Origin: Lachnospiraceae bacterium
GTDB lineage: Bacteria; Bacillota; Clostridia; Lachnospirales; Lachnospiraceae
Assembly (NCBI GenBank): GCA_014239155.1
Contig: JAAZZQ010000048.1
Location: 1-64,000, forward strand
Reading direction: 5' to 3'
Length of the DNA stretch: 64,000 bases
In this document: positions 17,578 through 25,625 of the stretch, in pieces
Numbering within the stretch: the first letter of the stretch is position 1
Layout of the letters: each line of letters begins with the position of its first letter
Translations under genes and position numbers: made by a program
Notes under the pieces: model-generated
What the model was told of the DNA's origin: nothing
Seen by the model: the letters and a program-made list of their open reading frames with translations, nothing else
Database searches by the model: none

Positions 17578-18819
17578 ATGGCGATAATTAGACCATTTTG
17601 CGCTTATAGACCAAAAAAAGGCTTAGAGGATAAAATAGCAGCACTTCCATATGATGTTTATAATCGAGAGGAAGCATGTGCAGCCGTAAAGGATAATCCG
17701 CTTTCGTTTCTAAATATTGATAGGGCAGAGACACAGTTTGACAGCAGCGTGGATACCTATGCTGATGAAGTTTATCAGAAGGCGCATGATATGCTTTGGG
17801 ATAAAATTAACAATGGAATGTTTGTCCAAGAGGACAAACCAGTTTACTATATTTATGAGCTTACAATGGAAGGGCGTGTTCAGACGGGAATTGTAGCATG
17901 CGCGAGTATAGATGATTATCAAAATCAGGTGATTAAAAAGCATGAAAATACACGTGCAGATAAAGAACTGGACCGTATCCGTCATGTCGGGACCTGTGAA
18001 GCGCAGACAGGACCTATTTTTTTGGCATACAGGGCAAATGATACTCTAAGATCGGTGATAACAAAGACTAAAAAACAGCTGACTCTTTATGATTTTACAT
18101 CGGAGGATAAAATTGTACATAGAGTCTGGTGTATTCGTGATGAGAATGAGATCGCTGCGGTGCAACAGGCTTTTGAAGGAATTACACAGATTTATATTGC
18201 GGATGGGCATCATCGTTGCGCCTCTGCGGTTAAAGTAGGTTTGGCTAAACGAGAAAAATACCCTGACTATACAGGAGAAGAAGAATTTAATTATTTTTTG
18301 TCAGTTTTATTTGCAGATGAAGAACTGATGATTATGGATTATAACCGAGTTGTAAAAGATTTAAATGGACTTTCCACGGCGCAGTTTTTGGAATCTGTCA
18401 GCAAGATTTATACGATTATTTCAAAGGGTGTACTCTGCCAGAAACCTACACAGAAGGGGCAGACTTCCATGTTGTTAGAGGATATATGGTATCTGTTGGA
18501 GGTAAAGCCTGAATATCAAAGTGATGACCCAGTGGAAGGGCTTGACGTAGCAATTCTCCAAAATCATGTGTTAGCGCCAATTCTTGATATTCAAGATCCA
18601 AAGACTGATCAGCGCATTGATTTTGTAGGGGGTATCAGAGGGACTGAGGAACTTGAACGGCGTGTGAAAACAGATTCTAAAGTTGCGTTTGCTATGTATC
18701 CAACATCGATTCATGAGCTTTTCCGTGTTGCTGATGCAAATATGCTTATGCCGCCAAAATCTACTTGGTTTGAGCCAAAACTTCGGAGCGGATTATTTAT
18801 TCATACAATTAACAATTAA
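17578..18819 (+). CDS. DUF1015 family protein
   Basis: Conserved protein of unknown function. Family landmarks are RPFCAYRPKKGLEDKIAALPYDVYN at the start, VIKKHENT, VGTCEAQTGPIFL and the conserved IADGHHRCASAV. At 413 residues it is full length. TAGGAGGAATAATACAG gives a clear start. From general knowledge, DUF1015 genes often lie beside serC-serA in Clostridia, which suggests a link to serine metabolism; here the sigma/serpin block separates them. Confidence 0.88.
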   Translation: MAIIRPFCAYRPKKGLEDKIAALPYDVYNREEACAAVKDNPLSFLNIDRAETQFDSSVDTYADEVYQKAHDMLWDKINNGMFVQEDKPVYYIYELTMEGRVQTGIVACASIDDYQNQVIKKHENTRADKELDRIRHVGTCEAQTGPIFLAYRANDTLRSVITKTKKQLTLYDFTSEDKIVHRVWCIRDENEIAAVQQAFEGITQIYIADGHHRCASAVKVGLAKREKYPDYTGEEEFNYFLSVLFADEELMIMDYNRVVKDLNGLSTAQFLESVSKIYTIISKGVLCQKPTQKGQTSMLLEDIWYLLEVKPEYQSDDPVEGLDVAILQNHVLAPILDIQDPKTDQRIDFVGGIRGTEELERRVKTDSKVAFAMYPTSIHELFRVADANMLMPPKSTWFEPKLRSGLFIHTINN

Positions 18820-18883
18820 TGTCAGATATATGGTATGTCCCTTAGGATTGTGTCATATGATATACGAATGGATGGGAAAGAAA

Positions 18884-19768
18884 ATGCTATTGAACGAGAT
18901 GGAGTTGGATATTGATCAGATAGCGGAAAATCTAAATGCTTTTGAGAAATTTCTTGATACATTGCCAGAGAAAGCACTTGGGCTTGGTGTCAGAGTACTG
19001 TTTGCGGCAATCTTATTTTTTGTGGGTTCCAAGCTAATTAAATTAATACGAAAAATAACAAAACGGTCGCTTCAGCGCGCAAGTATAGAAACGGGTGTTA
19101 TTCAATTTCTTGACGGATTAATTAAGGCATCATTATATGGTATTTTGGTACTGATGATCGCCGGTAATTTTGGATTTGATGCGACAAGTGTGGTTGCGCT
19201 TGTCGGTTCTGCTGGTGTAACGGTGGGACTTGCATTACAGGGATGTTTAAGCAATCTTGCGGGTGGTGTGTTGATTCTTTTGCTTAAACCGTTTCGTGTG
19301 GGAGATTTTATCACAGAGTCTGGTTTAGGAACAGAAGGAACAGTCAAGGAGATTGGCATTATTTATACGAAGCTTATGACAACAGATGGCAAAGTGGTAG
19401 TTTTGCCGAATGGCAGCCTAGCAAACAGTTCGATCACAAATGCAACAGATACGCCAGTGCGGCGTGTAGACCTTATAATTGGCATTTCTTATGACGCTAA
19501 TATTAGGTCTGCCAAAGAAGTGCTTCAAAAGGTGATGGATGATGATATGGATATTCTTCACAATGAACCAAAACTCGTGTATGTAAATGCTCTTGCTGAC
19601 AGTGCGGTGGAACTAGGAATGCGTTGTTTTTGTGAAAATCCGAAATATTGGGACGTTCGATGGCGTTTGCTTGAAAATGTGAAAAATGCCTTGGATGCAG
19701 CTGATATTGTGATTCCTTATCAGCAGGTGTCAGTCCATGTGGAACAAACAGTTGGCATAGATAGTTAG
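18884..19768 (+). CDS. MscS-family mechanosensitive channel
   Basis: Small-conductance channel that releases solutes on hypo-osmotic shock. Three hydrophobic helices lie in the first 120 residues; the third, pore-lining helix is the typical Gly/Ala-rich run VVALVGSAGVTVGLALQGCLSNLAGGV. The cytoplasmic beta domain follows (PFRVGDFI, VVVLPNGSLANSSITN). The start is uncertain: ATG at 18884 follows GGGAAAG at short spacing, and nearby ATGs at 18872 and 18899 are alternatives. With this start it is 294 residues, near the usual length. Confidence 0.88.
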   Translation: MLLNEMELDIDQIAENLNAFEKFLDTLPEKALGLGVRVLFAAILFFVGSKLIKLIRKITKRSLQRASIETGVIQFLDGLIKASLYGILVLMIAGNFGFDATSVVALVGSAGVTVGLALQGCLSNLAGGVLILLLKPFRVGDFITESGLGTEGTVKEIGIIYTKLMTTDGKVVVLPNGSLANSSITNATDTPVRRVDLIIGISYDANIRSAKEVLQKVMDDDMDILHNEPKLVYVNALADSAVELGMRCFCENPKYWDVRWRLLENVKNALDAADIVIPYQQVSVHVEQTVGIDS

Positions 19769-19902
19769 GTGGTAATACATAGTTGTTTTTTAAAAATTGT
19801 AACCCCTTAACTATGTCCATTCATAAGTTGTTGGTTTATATACTTTTACAATTTATTTTGGTTATTTTCAACTACTTATTTTATATTAAGTGTTTTCCCT
19901 AT

Positions 19903-19966
19903 AAATTAAATATACAAAATGCTTTATATAAGTAAGCTCTCACCAGCATTTTGTACATTTAATTTT
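19903..19966 (+). terminator. Long inverted repeat, probable terminator after mscS-type gene
   Basis: About 20 bp pair with one mismatch (19903-19922 with 19946-19965) over a 23-nt loop, and the 3' arm ends in TTTT. It is AT-rich and could act on both strands. It lies 105 nt before the tRNA gene. Confidence 0.6.
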
Positions 19967-20070
19967 GCATGGCTGAACTATTACAAAAATTAAAAAAGAT
20001 TTTGAAAAGCACTTTACAAAAAATGCTTTATCGTCTATAATATTTTTCGTGGTTGTAAATTTAGGGTTAA

Positions 20071-20143
20071 GCTTCCATAGCGCAGTTGGTAGCGCAACTG
20101 ATTCGTAATCAGTAGGTCGAGGGTTCGAGTCCCTTTGGAAGCT
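20071..20143 (+). tRNA. tRNA-Thr (anticodon CGT)
   Basis: Full cloverleaf: acceptor GCTTCCA/TGGAAGC, D-arm GCGC/GCGC, anticodon stem ACTGA/TCAGT with loop TTCGTAA (anticodon CGT, reading ACG), and T-arm GAGGG/CCCTT with loop TTCGAGT. CCA is not encoded. Its 3' part is the prophage attachment core. Confidence 0.97.
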
Positions 20144-20146
20144 TTT
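20096..20146 (+). repeat. attL: 51-bp core repeat in the tRNA-Thr 3' half
   Basis: Identical over 51 bp to 63950-64000, starting in the anticodon arm and running past the tRNA end. The integrase gene starts its cluster just inside. This marks the left prophage junction and keeps the host tRNA intact. Confidence 0.95.
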
Positions 20147-20233
20147 ACGGAAAATCCCTTGAAGCCTTAGATAATTCAATGGTTTCAAGGGATTTTGAAT
20201 TTGGCCCAAATAGGTCGTTTACCTTAAAATTAC

Positions 20234-20299
20234 TATAGCATTTCCATAGCAAAAGGCATTTTTATAGCAAAATTATAGCAGCATTATAGCGAAATAGCA
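20234..20299. promoter_or_regulatory. Cluster of TATAGCA integrase arm-type sites, left side
   Basis: TATAGCA or close variants recur at 20234, 20245 (CATAGCA), 20263, 20274, 20285 (TATAGCG) and 20293 (AATAGCA), between attL and the integrase stop. The same motif recurs just inside attR. Such flanking direct repeats are typical arm-binding sites of tyrosine integrases; binding is inferred. Confidence 0.65.
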
Positions 20300-21390
20300 T
20301 GGTCCAATTTTGATTGCACAGCTTCTTTCTTATCATCTAAATGTGCATACACTTCCATAATCATTTTCATATCAGCGTGTCCCATAAGTTCTACCGCTTT
20401 TTTATGGCTTATACCGGAATAATAGAGCATTGTACAGTAGTTATGCCGAAAAATATGCGCAGTTAGTCCCTGTATGGGTTCGGAGCCTATTCGTTTTTCT
20501 TTTTCTGTGGTCACGGCATCATTCATTTTTTTCACAATATGCTGCCACATACGTCTGTATTGTGCTTCAGACATTGTATCAGCGTTTTTTCCGGGAAAAA
20601 GGTAAAATGTATCAAGAGTCTTTAAATAATCGCGCAGAAAAGGCACAGCGCTTTGAGGAATGGGGATTGTTCGGTTGCCCGCATCACTTTTCGCGCCTTC
20701 TTTTACGATTGTTTGATTTACATTTACTACTACTGACTTATTCACTGTAAGAGTTTTGTTTTTAAAGTCAATATCTGCTTTTGTTAGCGCCAATGCTTCA
20801 CCTTTGCGTAATCCAAAAAAGTAAATCAGAGTAATAAATGCTCGTTCTATTGAAGTAAAATCAGCTTTTTTTAGTGCTTCTTTTTCCAGCTCCGTTAATG
20901 CTCTCTTTTCTGCCTTGTGCCGTTTTGGCAGCGTTACTTTCTTCGCAACATTTTCATGTAGCAGCTTATCATCAATCGCGCTGTTAAGTATCTGCACAAG
21001 CGTCAGTCGGATAATTTCACACGTCCGCGGGTGCTCTTGATTATCATTGATCAGTTTTTGCACATCAGATCTGACAATTTTATTTAGTGGCAGATGTCCC
21101 AATTCAGGTTTTATATAATTTAATGCATTTTTATACATTGCCTTTGTATTAATACCTGTAGACGCCTTGTATGTCTCCAACCAGTTATCAGCATAGTCTC
21201 GTAGCAGTGTATCAGATGTCTTGACTACTTCACCTGTCTTAATCTTCATTTTCAGTTCAAAGATTTTTTCTTTCAGCTCTTTTTCTGATTTGGCAGACAG
21301 AAATACATTGTTTGGTTTGCCATCAGGTTTGTACCCAATCATTACTGTGGTTGCGTAGCGTCCGTCTTTTCGTTTTTTGTACTTTGCCAT
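20284..21390 (-). CDS. Tyrosine-family phage integrase
   Basis: Catalyses integration and excision at tRNA-Thr. The N-terminal arm-binding domain (about residues 1-55, KKRKDGRYATTVMIGY) precedes a core-binding helical domain (60-160) and the catalytic domain. Catalytic residues are seen as Arg in FGLRKGEAL, His and Arg in HIFRHNYCT, His in ELMGHADM and the Tyr nucleophile in EVYAHLDD. At 368 residues it is full length. AGGAGGATTGATACA precedes the ATG. It lies next to attL, with several arm sites in between. Confidence 0.95.
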   Translation of the reverse strand: MAKYKKRKDGRYATTVMIGYKPDGKPNNVFLSAKSEKELKEKIFELKMKIKTGEVVKTSDTLLRDYADNWLETYKASTGINTKAMYKNALNYIKPELGHLPLNKIVRSDVQKLINDNQEHPRTCEIIRLTLVQILNSAIDDKLLHENVAKKVTLPKRHKAEKRALTELEKEALKKADFTSIERAFITLIYFFGLRKGEALALTKADIDFKNKTLTVNKSVVVNVNQTIVKEGAKSDAGNRTIPIPQSAVPFLRDYLKTLDTFYLFPGKNADTMSEAQYRRMWQHIVKKMNDAVTTEKEKRIGSEPIQGLTAHIFRHNYCTMLYYSGISHKKAVELMGHADMKMIMEVYAHLDDKKEAVQSKLDHAISL

Positions 21391-21412
21391 TGTATCAATC
21401 CTCCTAAAAAAT

Positions 21413-21548
21413 GTAACAGTTCAGATAGGTATTTGCACTTTGCTGCAAATACCGTAAAACAACGTGGTGGCTGCAAGCAAAAATCCATCGCCAAAGGCGA
21501 TTTTGCATGGATTTTTGTCCGTAACAGTGAAGGTATCTGAACTGTTAC
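21413..21548. repeat. 136-bp element with 15-bp terminal inverted repeats
   Basis: GTAACAGTTCAGATA at 21413-21427 is perfectly inverted at 21534-21548. Inside are nested palindromes: ATTTGCA/TGCAAAT near 21431-21449 and an AAAATCCAT...ATGGATTTTT pair with an inner CGCC/GGCG stem. No coding frame. It resembles a MITE-like insertion or a large structured leader for the integrase mRNA. No clear target-site duplication was seen. Confidence 0.5.
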
Positions 21549-21559
21549 TAAAAAATTGT

Positions 21560-21642
21560 ATAAAAATAACAGCCAGCGATTTTTCGCTTGCGTGGCTGCC
21601 CCAAAGATGATACAATATTTTTGGGTTGTAGGTATCATCTTT
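21560..21642 (-). promoter_or_regulatory. Two further hairpins upstream of the integrase
   Basis: AAAGATGATAC (21603-21613) pairs with GTATCATCTTT (21632-21642). On the minus strand the next stem, CAGCCA/TGGCTG with an inner GCGA/TCGC, is followed by TTATTTTT and looks like a terminator. Together they may attenuate transcription into the integrase. Confidence 0.4.
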
Positions 21643-21653
21643 AGGTATCTATT

Positions 21654-21690
21654 AAAAGCCGTTCAGTGCTGGTAACACTGGGCGGTTTTT
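21654..21690. terminator. Bidirectional terminator between immA and the integrase leader
   Basis: AAAAGCCG and CAGTG pair with CACTG and CGGTTTTT over a CTGGTAA loop. On the minus strand it ends the repressor-immA unit, 18 nt past the immA stop. Confidence 0.7.
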
Positions 21691-21707
21691 ACGGTTGGTC
21701 TATATGC

Positions 21708-22151
21708 TTATCTAGGATATAATTTTGAGCGAATATAATTTTGTAGTTCGTTAGGAGTAAAATTATCCCAGCTCATGTCGTACGGTTGAATTTGAGGCAT
21801 AAACTCTATTGCAAATATATTAGCTTCATATTCTTGTAGTTCAGAGCATTCATCTTCTAAAAAGGTATTTAAAGGCTCATTTCCATGTAGTATAATGTGA
21901 CCCAATTCGTGGGCGGCAATTATCTTTTGCGAGTATGTATCATATTTATTATTAAGGCATACATAAAAATAATTACTATCGAGTTCTGATTTATGTGTAA
22001 ATCCGCCAATATTTCCTTCAAGAAAAAGGGAAGAGCATTCAATATTGGAACAACGATTAAAAATTAATATTGCATTTCTTGTAGAATATTTTTTAAAACA
22101 GAGGCGAGCACACGTTTCTATTTGTTTAAATCTGTTGTATGGTATTTCCAA
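21708..22151 (-). CDS. ImmA/IrrE-family metalloprotease
   Basis: Zinc protease expected to cleave the adjacent repressor and induce the phage, as ImmA does for ImmR in ICEBs1. The zinc motif HELGHIILH and the downstream Glu segment EYEANIFAIEFMPQ are present. The start is TTG at 22151, one base past the repressor stop, with CGGAGG just upstream; a longer frame overlaps the repressor end and lacks a ribosome site. It is 147 residues. Tight linkage to a repressor that lacks its own protease domain supports the role. Confidence 0.85.
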   Translation of the reverse strand: MEIPYNRFKQIETCARLCFKKYSTRNAILIFNRCSNIECSSLFLEGNIGGFTHKSELDSNYFYVCLNNKYDTYSQKIIAAHELGHIILHGNEPLNTFLEDECSELQEYEANIFAIEFMPQIQPYDMSWDNFTPNELQNYIRSKLYPR

Positions 22152-22152
22152 G

Positions 22153-22713
22153 TTATAGCCTCCGTTCTTGCGTATTATTTGTATATATTTTATTTGCAAT
22201 TTTAATAAGATCTGGTTCTGTGACATTATTAGAATCCAATCCGGCAAGAAGCTGTTGTGAATAAAGATATTCTTTCGCATCTTCAATATTATTAAATTCG
22301 TTTATAATATATTTTGTATTAGCTTCGTCATCTTGCGCAAATTCATTCGCAAATTCTTCATTAAAATCATTAGAAGATCTAGTGTATTGGGAAAGTTCTG
22401 TTAATTCCTTAACTCGTTTAGTTGCTTCACACTTTCCGGCATTATTAAGTAATTCATAATATTCAATTATTTTTGGCACTTTTTGGGTTGGTAGTTCCAT
22501 TATATCAGATTTTCCAACAACCCACGCTGGATTTACGTTTAGTGCTATCGCTATCGCTTCAACGACAGGAAGTTTTATGGTAGCAATCTTCCCAGTTTCA
22601 TAACGCTGCACCGTTGATTTTGTAACACCTATCTTTTTTGCTACATCTTCTAAGGTAGCATTTCTTAAATCTCTAGCATATTTTATTCTGTTTCCTATTT
22701 CAGAATTTGTCAT
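22153..22713 (-). CDS. XRE-family phage repressor (ImmR-like)
   Basis: Lysogeny repressor. The N-terminal 65 residues are an HTH_XRE domain (IGNRIKYARDLRNATLEDVAKKIGVTKSTVQRYETG in two parts, first helix pair then recognition helix). The C-terminal 120 residues are acidic and helical, with no S24 autoprotease motif, so inactivation must come from elsewhere, most likely the neighbouring ImmA. It faces the Cro-like gene across a control region with three operator-like sites. Confidence 0.88.
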   Translation of the reverse strand: MTNSEIGNRIKYARDLRNATLEDVAKKIGVTKSTVQRYETGKIATIKLPVVEAIAIALNVNPAWVVGKSDIMELPTQKVPKIIEYYELLNNAGKCEATKRVKELTELSQYTRSSNDFNEEFANEFAQDDEANTKYIINEFNNIEDAKEYLYSQQLLAGLDSNNVTEPDLIKIANKIYTNNTQERRL

Positions 22714-22739
22714 AATTCAACCACCTTTCTATGTACAGC

Positions 22740-22768
22740 ATTATAATACATGTTATTGCGCAATGCAA
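22740..22768 (-). promoter_or_regulatory. Repressor promoter
   Basis: On the minus strand TTGCAT and TATAAT are separated by 17 nt. Operator-like site O1 (22756-22768) covers the -35 and part of the spacer, so the repressor can regulate itself. Confidence 0.7.
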
Positions 22769-22834
22769 TAGTAAGAACAAAAATAATTAAAAAAAGTTGC
22801 GCAGCGCTATTGACATATAAGTTGCACAGTGCTA
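22756..22834. promoter_or_regulatory. Three TTGC-N5-GCWA operator sites
   Basis: Near-identical 13-bp sites: TTGCGCAATGCAA (22756-22768), TTGCGCAGCGCTA (22797-22809) and TTGCACAGTGCTA (22822-22834). A fourth, TTGCACAGCGCAA, lies at 23073-23085 in the end of the Cro-like gene. Their placement over both divergent promoters fits a repressor/Cro switch. Confidence 0.72.
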
Positions 22835-22838
22835 CTAT
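22810..22838 (+). promoter_or_regulatory. Early lytic promoter
   Basis: A consensus TTGACA and TACTAT are separated by 17 nt; O2 abuts the -35 and O3 fills the spacer. It would drive the Cro-like gene and the early operon. Confidence 0.75.
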
Positions 22839-22863
22839 AGGCTCAGAGAAAGGAGGAATCAAA

Positions 22864-23097
22864 TTGATTAACACAAACAAAATCAAGGGAAGAATGGCAG
22901 AATTACAGATAACTCAGAAAGATGTTGCTAATTCATTAGGACTTGCACAGCCTACTGTTAATCAGAAAATAAACAATATTCGTCCTATGGATTTAAATGA
23001 AGCTGAGAAACTTTCAGATTTGTTGCGTATTCAGCCGGAGGATTTTGCAATTTATTTTTTTTACAAAAGTTGTTGCACAGCGCAAAAATCTACATAA
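22864..23097 (+). CDS. Cro-like HTH protein
   Basis: Small XRE-type DNA-binding protein of 77 residues: IKGRMAELQITQKDVANSLG and the recognition helix AQPTVNQKINNIR. The start is TTG at 22864, directly after AAAGGAGGAATCAAA; a longer upstream frame would cover the promoter. It is the first gene of the rightward early operon and probably opposes the repressor. The gene end contains a fourth operator-like site, so its own mRNA path may be blocked by the repressor. Confidence 0.8.
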   Translation: MINTNKIKGRMAELQITQKDVANSLGLAQPTVNQKINNIRPMDLNEAEKLSDLLRIQPEDFAIYFFYKSCCTAQKST

Positions 23098-23133
23098 CTG
23101 GAACGCTGTTTTTTTTGAAAGGAGGTGAGAAAG

Positions 23134-23289
23134 ATGACAGAGCAGCAGTTAAAGCAAGCAGCAGACATTTTTAACACGAAGCCGTTAAAGTCGGACAACA
23201 TTGCTTTAGGCGGCGTCATACCCCTGCCAGACGGCAAGAAGGGCGTAATTGTGGAGGAGGTGGAGCTGTGCAGTTTCCGCGAAAAGTAA
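23134..23289 (+). CDS. Small early protein (51 aa)
   Basis: GAAAGGAGGTGAGAAAG before the ATG and close packing with both neighbours support this gene. It starts MTEQQLKQAADIFNTKP and overlaps the next gene start by 22 nt. I recognise no domain. Confidence 0.6.
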   Translation: MTEQQLKQAADIFNTKPLKSDNIALGGVIPLPDGKKGVIVEEVELCSFREK

Positions 23290-23456
23290 TGAGCATTACA
23301 GAGCTGGTAAACGAATGTGGAATGCCGCGCTATACATTAGAGTGTATGGCGCACGCAGAAGGACAGAAATGCGCATTCCGACGTCCGGGTGGCAGAAAGA
23401 TATACTTTGACACAGAAAAACTCGGAAAACAGCTTGAAAAATATGCAGTGAGGTGA
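23268..23456 (+). CDS. Xis-like / excisionase-type DNA-binding protein
   Basis: A 62-residue basic protein whose SITELVNECGMPRYTLECMA and RRPGGRKIYFDTEKLGKQLE segments look like the winged-helix excisionase or MerR-like fold that reads tyrosine-integrase arm sites. GTG at 23268 is chosen because GGAGGAGG lies just upstream; ATG at 23289 is an alternative that lacks one. It would steer the integrase toward excision or regulate early genes. Confidence 0.6.
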   Translation: MQFPRKVMSITELVNECGMPRYTLECMAHAEGQKCAFRRPGGRKIYFDTEKLGKQLEKYAVR

Positions 23457-23459
23457 GAT

Positions 23460-23702
23460 ATGGAACAGGAAATTTTAAAGATGCTATCCAGCGGAAAGAG
23501 CTTGGACAGGCACAAGAGAGTGTTGCATCTCCTCAACAGCGAGGATTCTGGCGAGTGTGAGGAAGAAAACCAGCCCCCAAAGGAAGCGATTCCTTGGCTG
23601 GGGCTGCATCAGAAAAAACTTATCTGTGCTTATTATAGCATAAAAGGAGGAAAATGCAAGTGGTTATTATGTGTGAAGTTGAAGATTGTGCGTATCGCAT
23701 AG
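23460..23702 (+). CDS. Hypothetical early protein (80 aa)
   Basis: Starts 3 nt after the previous stop. The first 50 residues (ILKMLSSGKSLDRHKRVLHLL) look helical; the tail is basic and Cys-containing and overlaps the next gene in another frame, so the true protein may matter mostly in its N-terminal half. No family recognised. Confidence 0.45.
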   Translation: MEQEILKMLSSGKSLDRHKRVLHLLNSEDSGECEEENQPPKEAIPWLGLHQKKLICAYYSIKGGKCKWLLCVKLKIVRIA

Positions 23703-23830
23703 ATGGCTCCTGTAGCAAAAGTATTATTTGCATAACTCCCAAGACCTTCAGTGGATTTGCTAGCGGAAAACGCGAGTGGAGTCCAGCTTGCGAGGATTAT
23801 AAGGAGACTGACAATGAGTTATGCGATTGA
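23654..23830 (+). CDS. Small Cys-rich protein (58 aa, DUF1540-like)
   Basis: AAAGGAGGAAA stands just before the ATG. Six Cys in a 58-residue protein (CEVEDCAYRIDGSCSKSIIC, then two more) resemble the metal-binding pattern of DUF1540 proteins. It overlaps the previous frame by 49 nt and the next gene by 17 nt. A zinc-binding role is likely, the target unknown. Confidence 0.6.
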   Translation: MQVVIMCEVEDCAYRIDGSCSKSIICITPKTFSGFASGKREWSPACEDYKETDNELCD

Positions 23831-24002
23831 AAGCGCTATGGTAGTTGATGAACATTTGGCATGGAATGAGCCAGAACAGCTACCGGATAAGCGAAGGCTT
23901 AAAAGGCAGAGACAAGCCTATGAAGAGGCAGAAAGAGAGGATAGGAAAGATGGAAGAAGCAAGGGTATTGATAACGCAGGAGCGCGCAAAGATTTCCTGT
24001 AA
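23814..24002 (+). CDS. Small charged hypothetical protein (62 aa)
   Basis: Preceded by AAGGAGACTGACA. Mostly charged and helical (RLKRQRQAYEEAEREDRKDG). It overlaps the next gene by 53 nt in another frame. No family recognised. Confidence 0.5.
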   Translation: MSYAIESAMVVDEHLAWNEPEQLPDKRRLKRQRQAYEEAEREDRKDGRSKGIDNAGARKDFL

Positions 24003-24984
24003 TTTTGAACAGGTAAAGGCGGCGATACAAGGCACGCTGGAAGAGTACAAGGGCGCGGTTTTTACAGAAGAGAGCAAGACGTATGCAAAGAAGATTGTTG
24101 CTGGACTTAGAGCGGATAAAAAAGAATTGCAAGACAATTTAAAGACCGAAAAAGACAAGTACATGATGCCGTGGAATGAATTTGAGACACAGGCTAAAGA
24201 ACTGATTGCGCTGTATGATGAGCCGATTGATCTGATTAACGGACAGGTGCAGGCATTTGAAAAAGACAGGATTGCAAAGAAAAAAGAAGCAATCCAAAAG
24301 ATTTACAGCGACATTGTTCCTGCTGGCATGACCGAAATTATCCCACTGGAAAAAATATACAATTCTAAGTGGGAGAATGCCACATACAAGGAAAAAGATG
24401 TTAAATCTGATATATCTGCTGTAGTGAACAGGATTGATGCAGATATTGCAACCATTAAAAGTATGCAGTCGGAATCGGTGGAGCAGGCATTGGCATTATA
24501 TAAATCCAATCTTGACCTGACGGGGGCAATTAACCACATTAATGCATATGAGCGGCAAAAGCAGGAGATTATCACAAGGGAGCAGGAACGGATACGCAGG
24601 AAAGAAGAAGCGCGCGTGCGCCGTGAAGAGCGTGAAAAGATGCTTGCAGAGCAACGGGTGAAAGAAGAAAAAGAAGCAGCTCTTAGACAGGCTGAAATTG
24701 AGAAGCAGGAAGCTTTGCGCAAAGCAGAAGAAGAGAAAGCAGAGGCTTTAAGACAAGCAGAACTCGCACGGGAAGAGGAGATCAGAAAGGCAGAAGAAGA
24801 GAAAGCTGCAGCTGTCGCACGGGCAAGGGAAGAGGCAGCGCAAGAAGTTGTTGACAGTCTTATTCCAGATACAGAAGGCGAGGCGAAATTATATGAGTAT
24901 AGAATGTCCCTCACTGATGATGCAAAAGAGAAGTTAGAAATGTATCTAAACAGCGTTGGGATTGAATGGGAGATGATTGAATGA
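23950..24984 (+). CDS. DUF1351 phage protein
   Basis: A 344-residue protein typical of the recombination cluster of Firmicutes phages, next to ERF. The first 200 residues contain the conserved AKKIVAGLRADKKELQD and NEFETQAKELIALYDEPID. Residues 210-310 form a long coiled coil with tandem QEALRKAEEEKAEALRQAE-like repeats. The start at 23950 follows GGATAGGAAAG and gives MEEARVLITQERAKI; a longer frame has no ribosome site. The biochemical role is not known; context suggests ssDNA recombination. Confidence 0.8.
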   Translation: MEEARVLITQERAKISCNFEQVKAAIQGTLEEYKGAVFTEESKTYAKKIVAGLRADKKELQDNLKTEKDKYMMPWNEFETQAKELIALYDEPIDLINGQVQAFEKDRIAKKKEAIQKIYSDIVPAGMTEIIPLEKIYNSKWENATYKEKDVKSDISAVVNRIDADIATIKSMQSESVEQALALYKSNLDLTGAINHINAYERQKQEIITREQERIRRKEEARVRREEREKMLAEQRVKEEKEAALRQAEIEKQEALRKAEEEKAEALRQAELAREEEIRKAEEEKAAAVARAREEAAQEVVDSLIPDTEGEAKLYEYRMSLTDDAKEKLEMYLNSVGIEWEMIE

Positions 24985-25625
24985 GTGAAGGAAAGCCTAT
25001 GATCTATTCGGCTATATGCGGAGTAATGGAAGATGTGGGGTATGTTGGTAAAGACAGCAAAAACCAGCAGCAGGGGTTCAAATACCGTAGTATAGACGCC
25101 GTAATGAATGCCCTAAATCCAGCAATGATTAAGAATAAAATATTCTGTGTTCCAGAGGTATTGGAACAGACTCGGGAAGAACGTACAACATCGAAAGGCA
25201 GTAATCTTATATATTCTATATGCCGAATGCGTTATAGATTTTTTGCAGTGGACGGTTCCTATGTGGACGCTGTTGTTGTTGGAGAGGGCATGGACAGTGG
25301 TGATAAGGCGACCAATAAGGCAATGGCAATTGCTTTTAAATATGCTTGTTTTCAAACGTTTTGCATTGCAACGGAAAGTCTTATGGACGATCCAGACGTT
25401 GCTATACCAGAACAGAGCGGTAAAAACTCTAAAGCCCCAAAGCCGGCTGATGACGCAAAAAAGAAGCTTTGCGAAGAATTGTCGCAAGAATTGATGAGAA
25501 CGGGGTATACATGGCAGAGCGTATGCAAGACTTATAAGGTTGATAGTGCAGAGAACCTTACACAATTACAACTCAAGGACTGCATTAACAAGATGAAGAA
25601 ACTCTCAGATAAGGCGGTATCATGA
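24981..25625 (+). CDS. ERF-family single-strand annealing protein
   Basis: Anneals complementary single strands in phage recombination. The ERF core is visible: QGFKYRSIDAVMNALNP near residue 30 and GDKATNKAMAIAFKYACFQ near residue 110. At 214 residues it is a common size. It overlaps DUF1351 by ATGA and is followed by an overlapping NinB-like gene, so recombination genes are translated together. No exonuclease gene is adjacent. Confidence 0.88.
   Translation: MSEGKPMIYSAICGVMEDVGYVGKDSKNQQQGFKYRSIDAVMNALNPAMIKNKIFCVPEVLEQTREERTTSKGSNLIYSICRMRYRFFAVDGSYVDAVVVGEGMDSGDKATNKAMAIAFKYACFQTFCIATESLMDDPDVAIPEQSGKNSKAPKPADDAKKKLCEELSQELMRTGYTWQSVCKTYKVDSAENLTQLQLKDCINKMKKLSDKAVS

Noticed and set aside
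21342-21638. Protein gene between immA and the integrase (minus strand, 98 codons)
   Set aside because: Overlaps the integrase start and runs through palindromic DNA; its sequence only reflects the hairpins.
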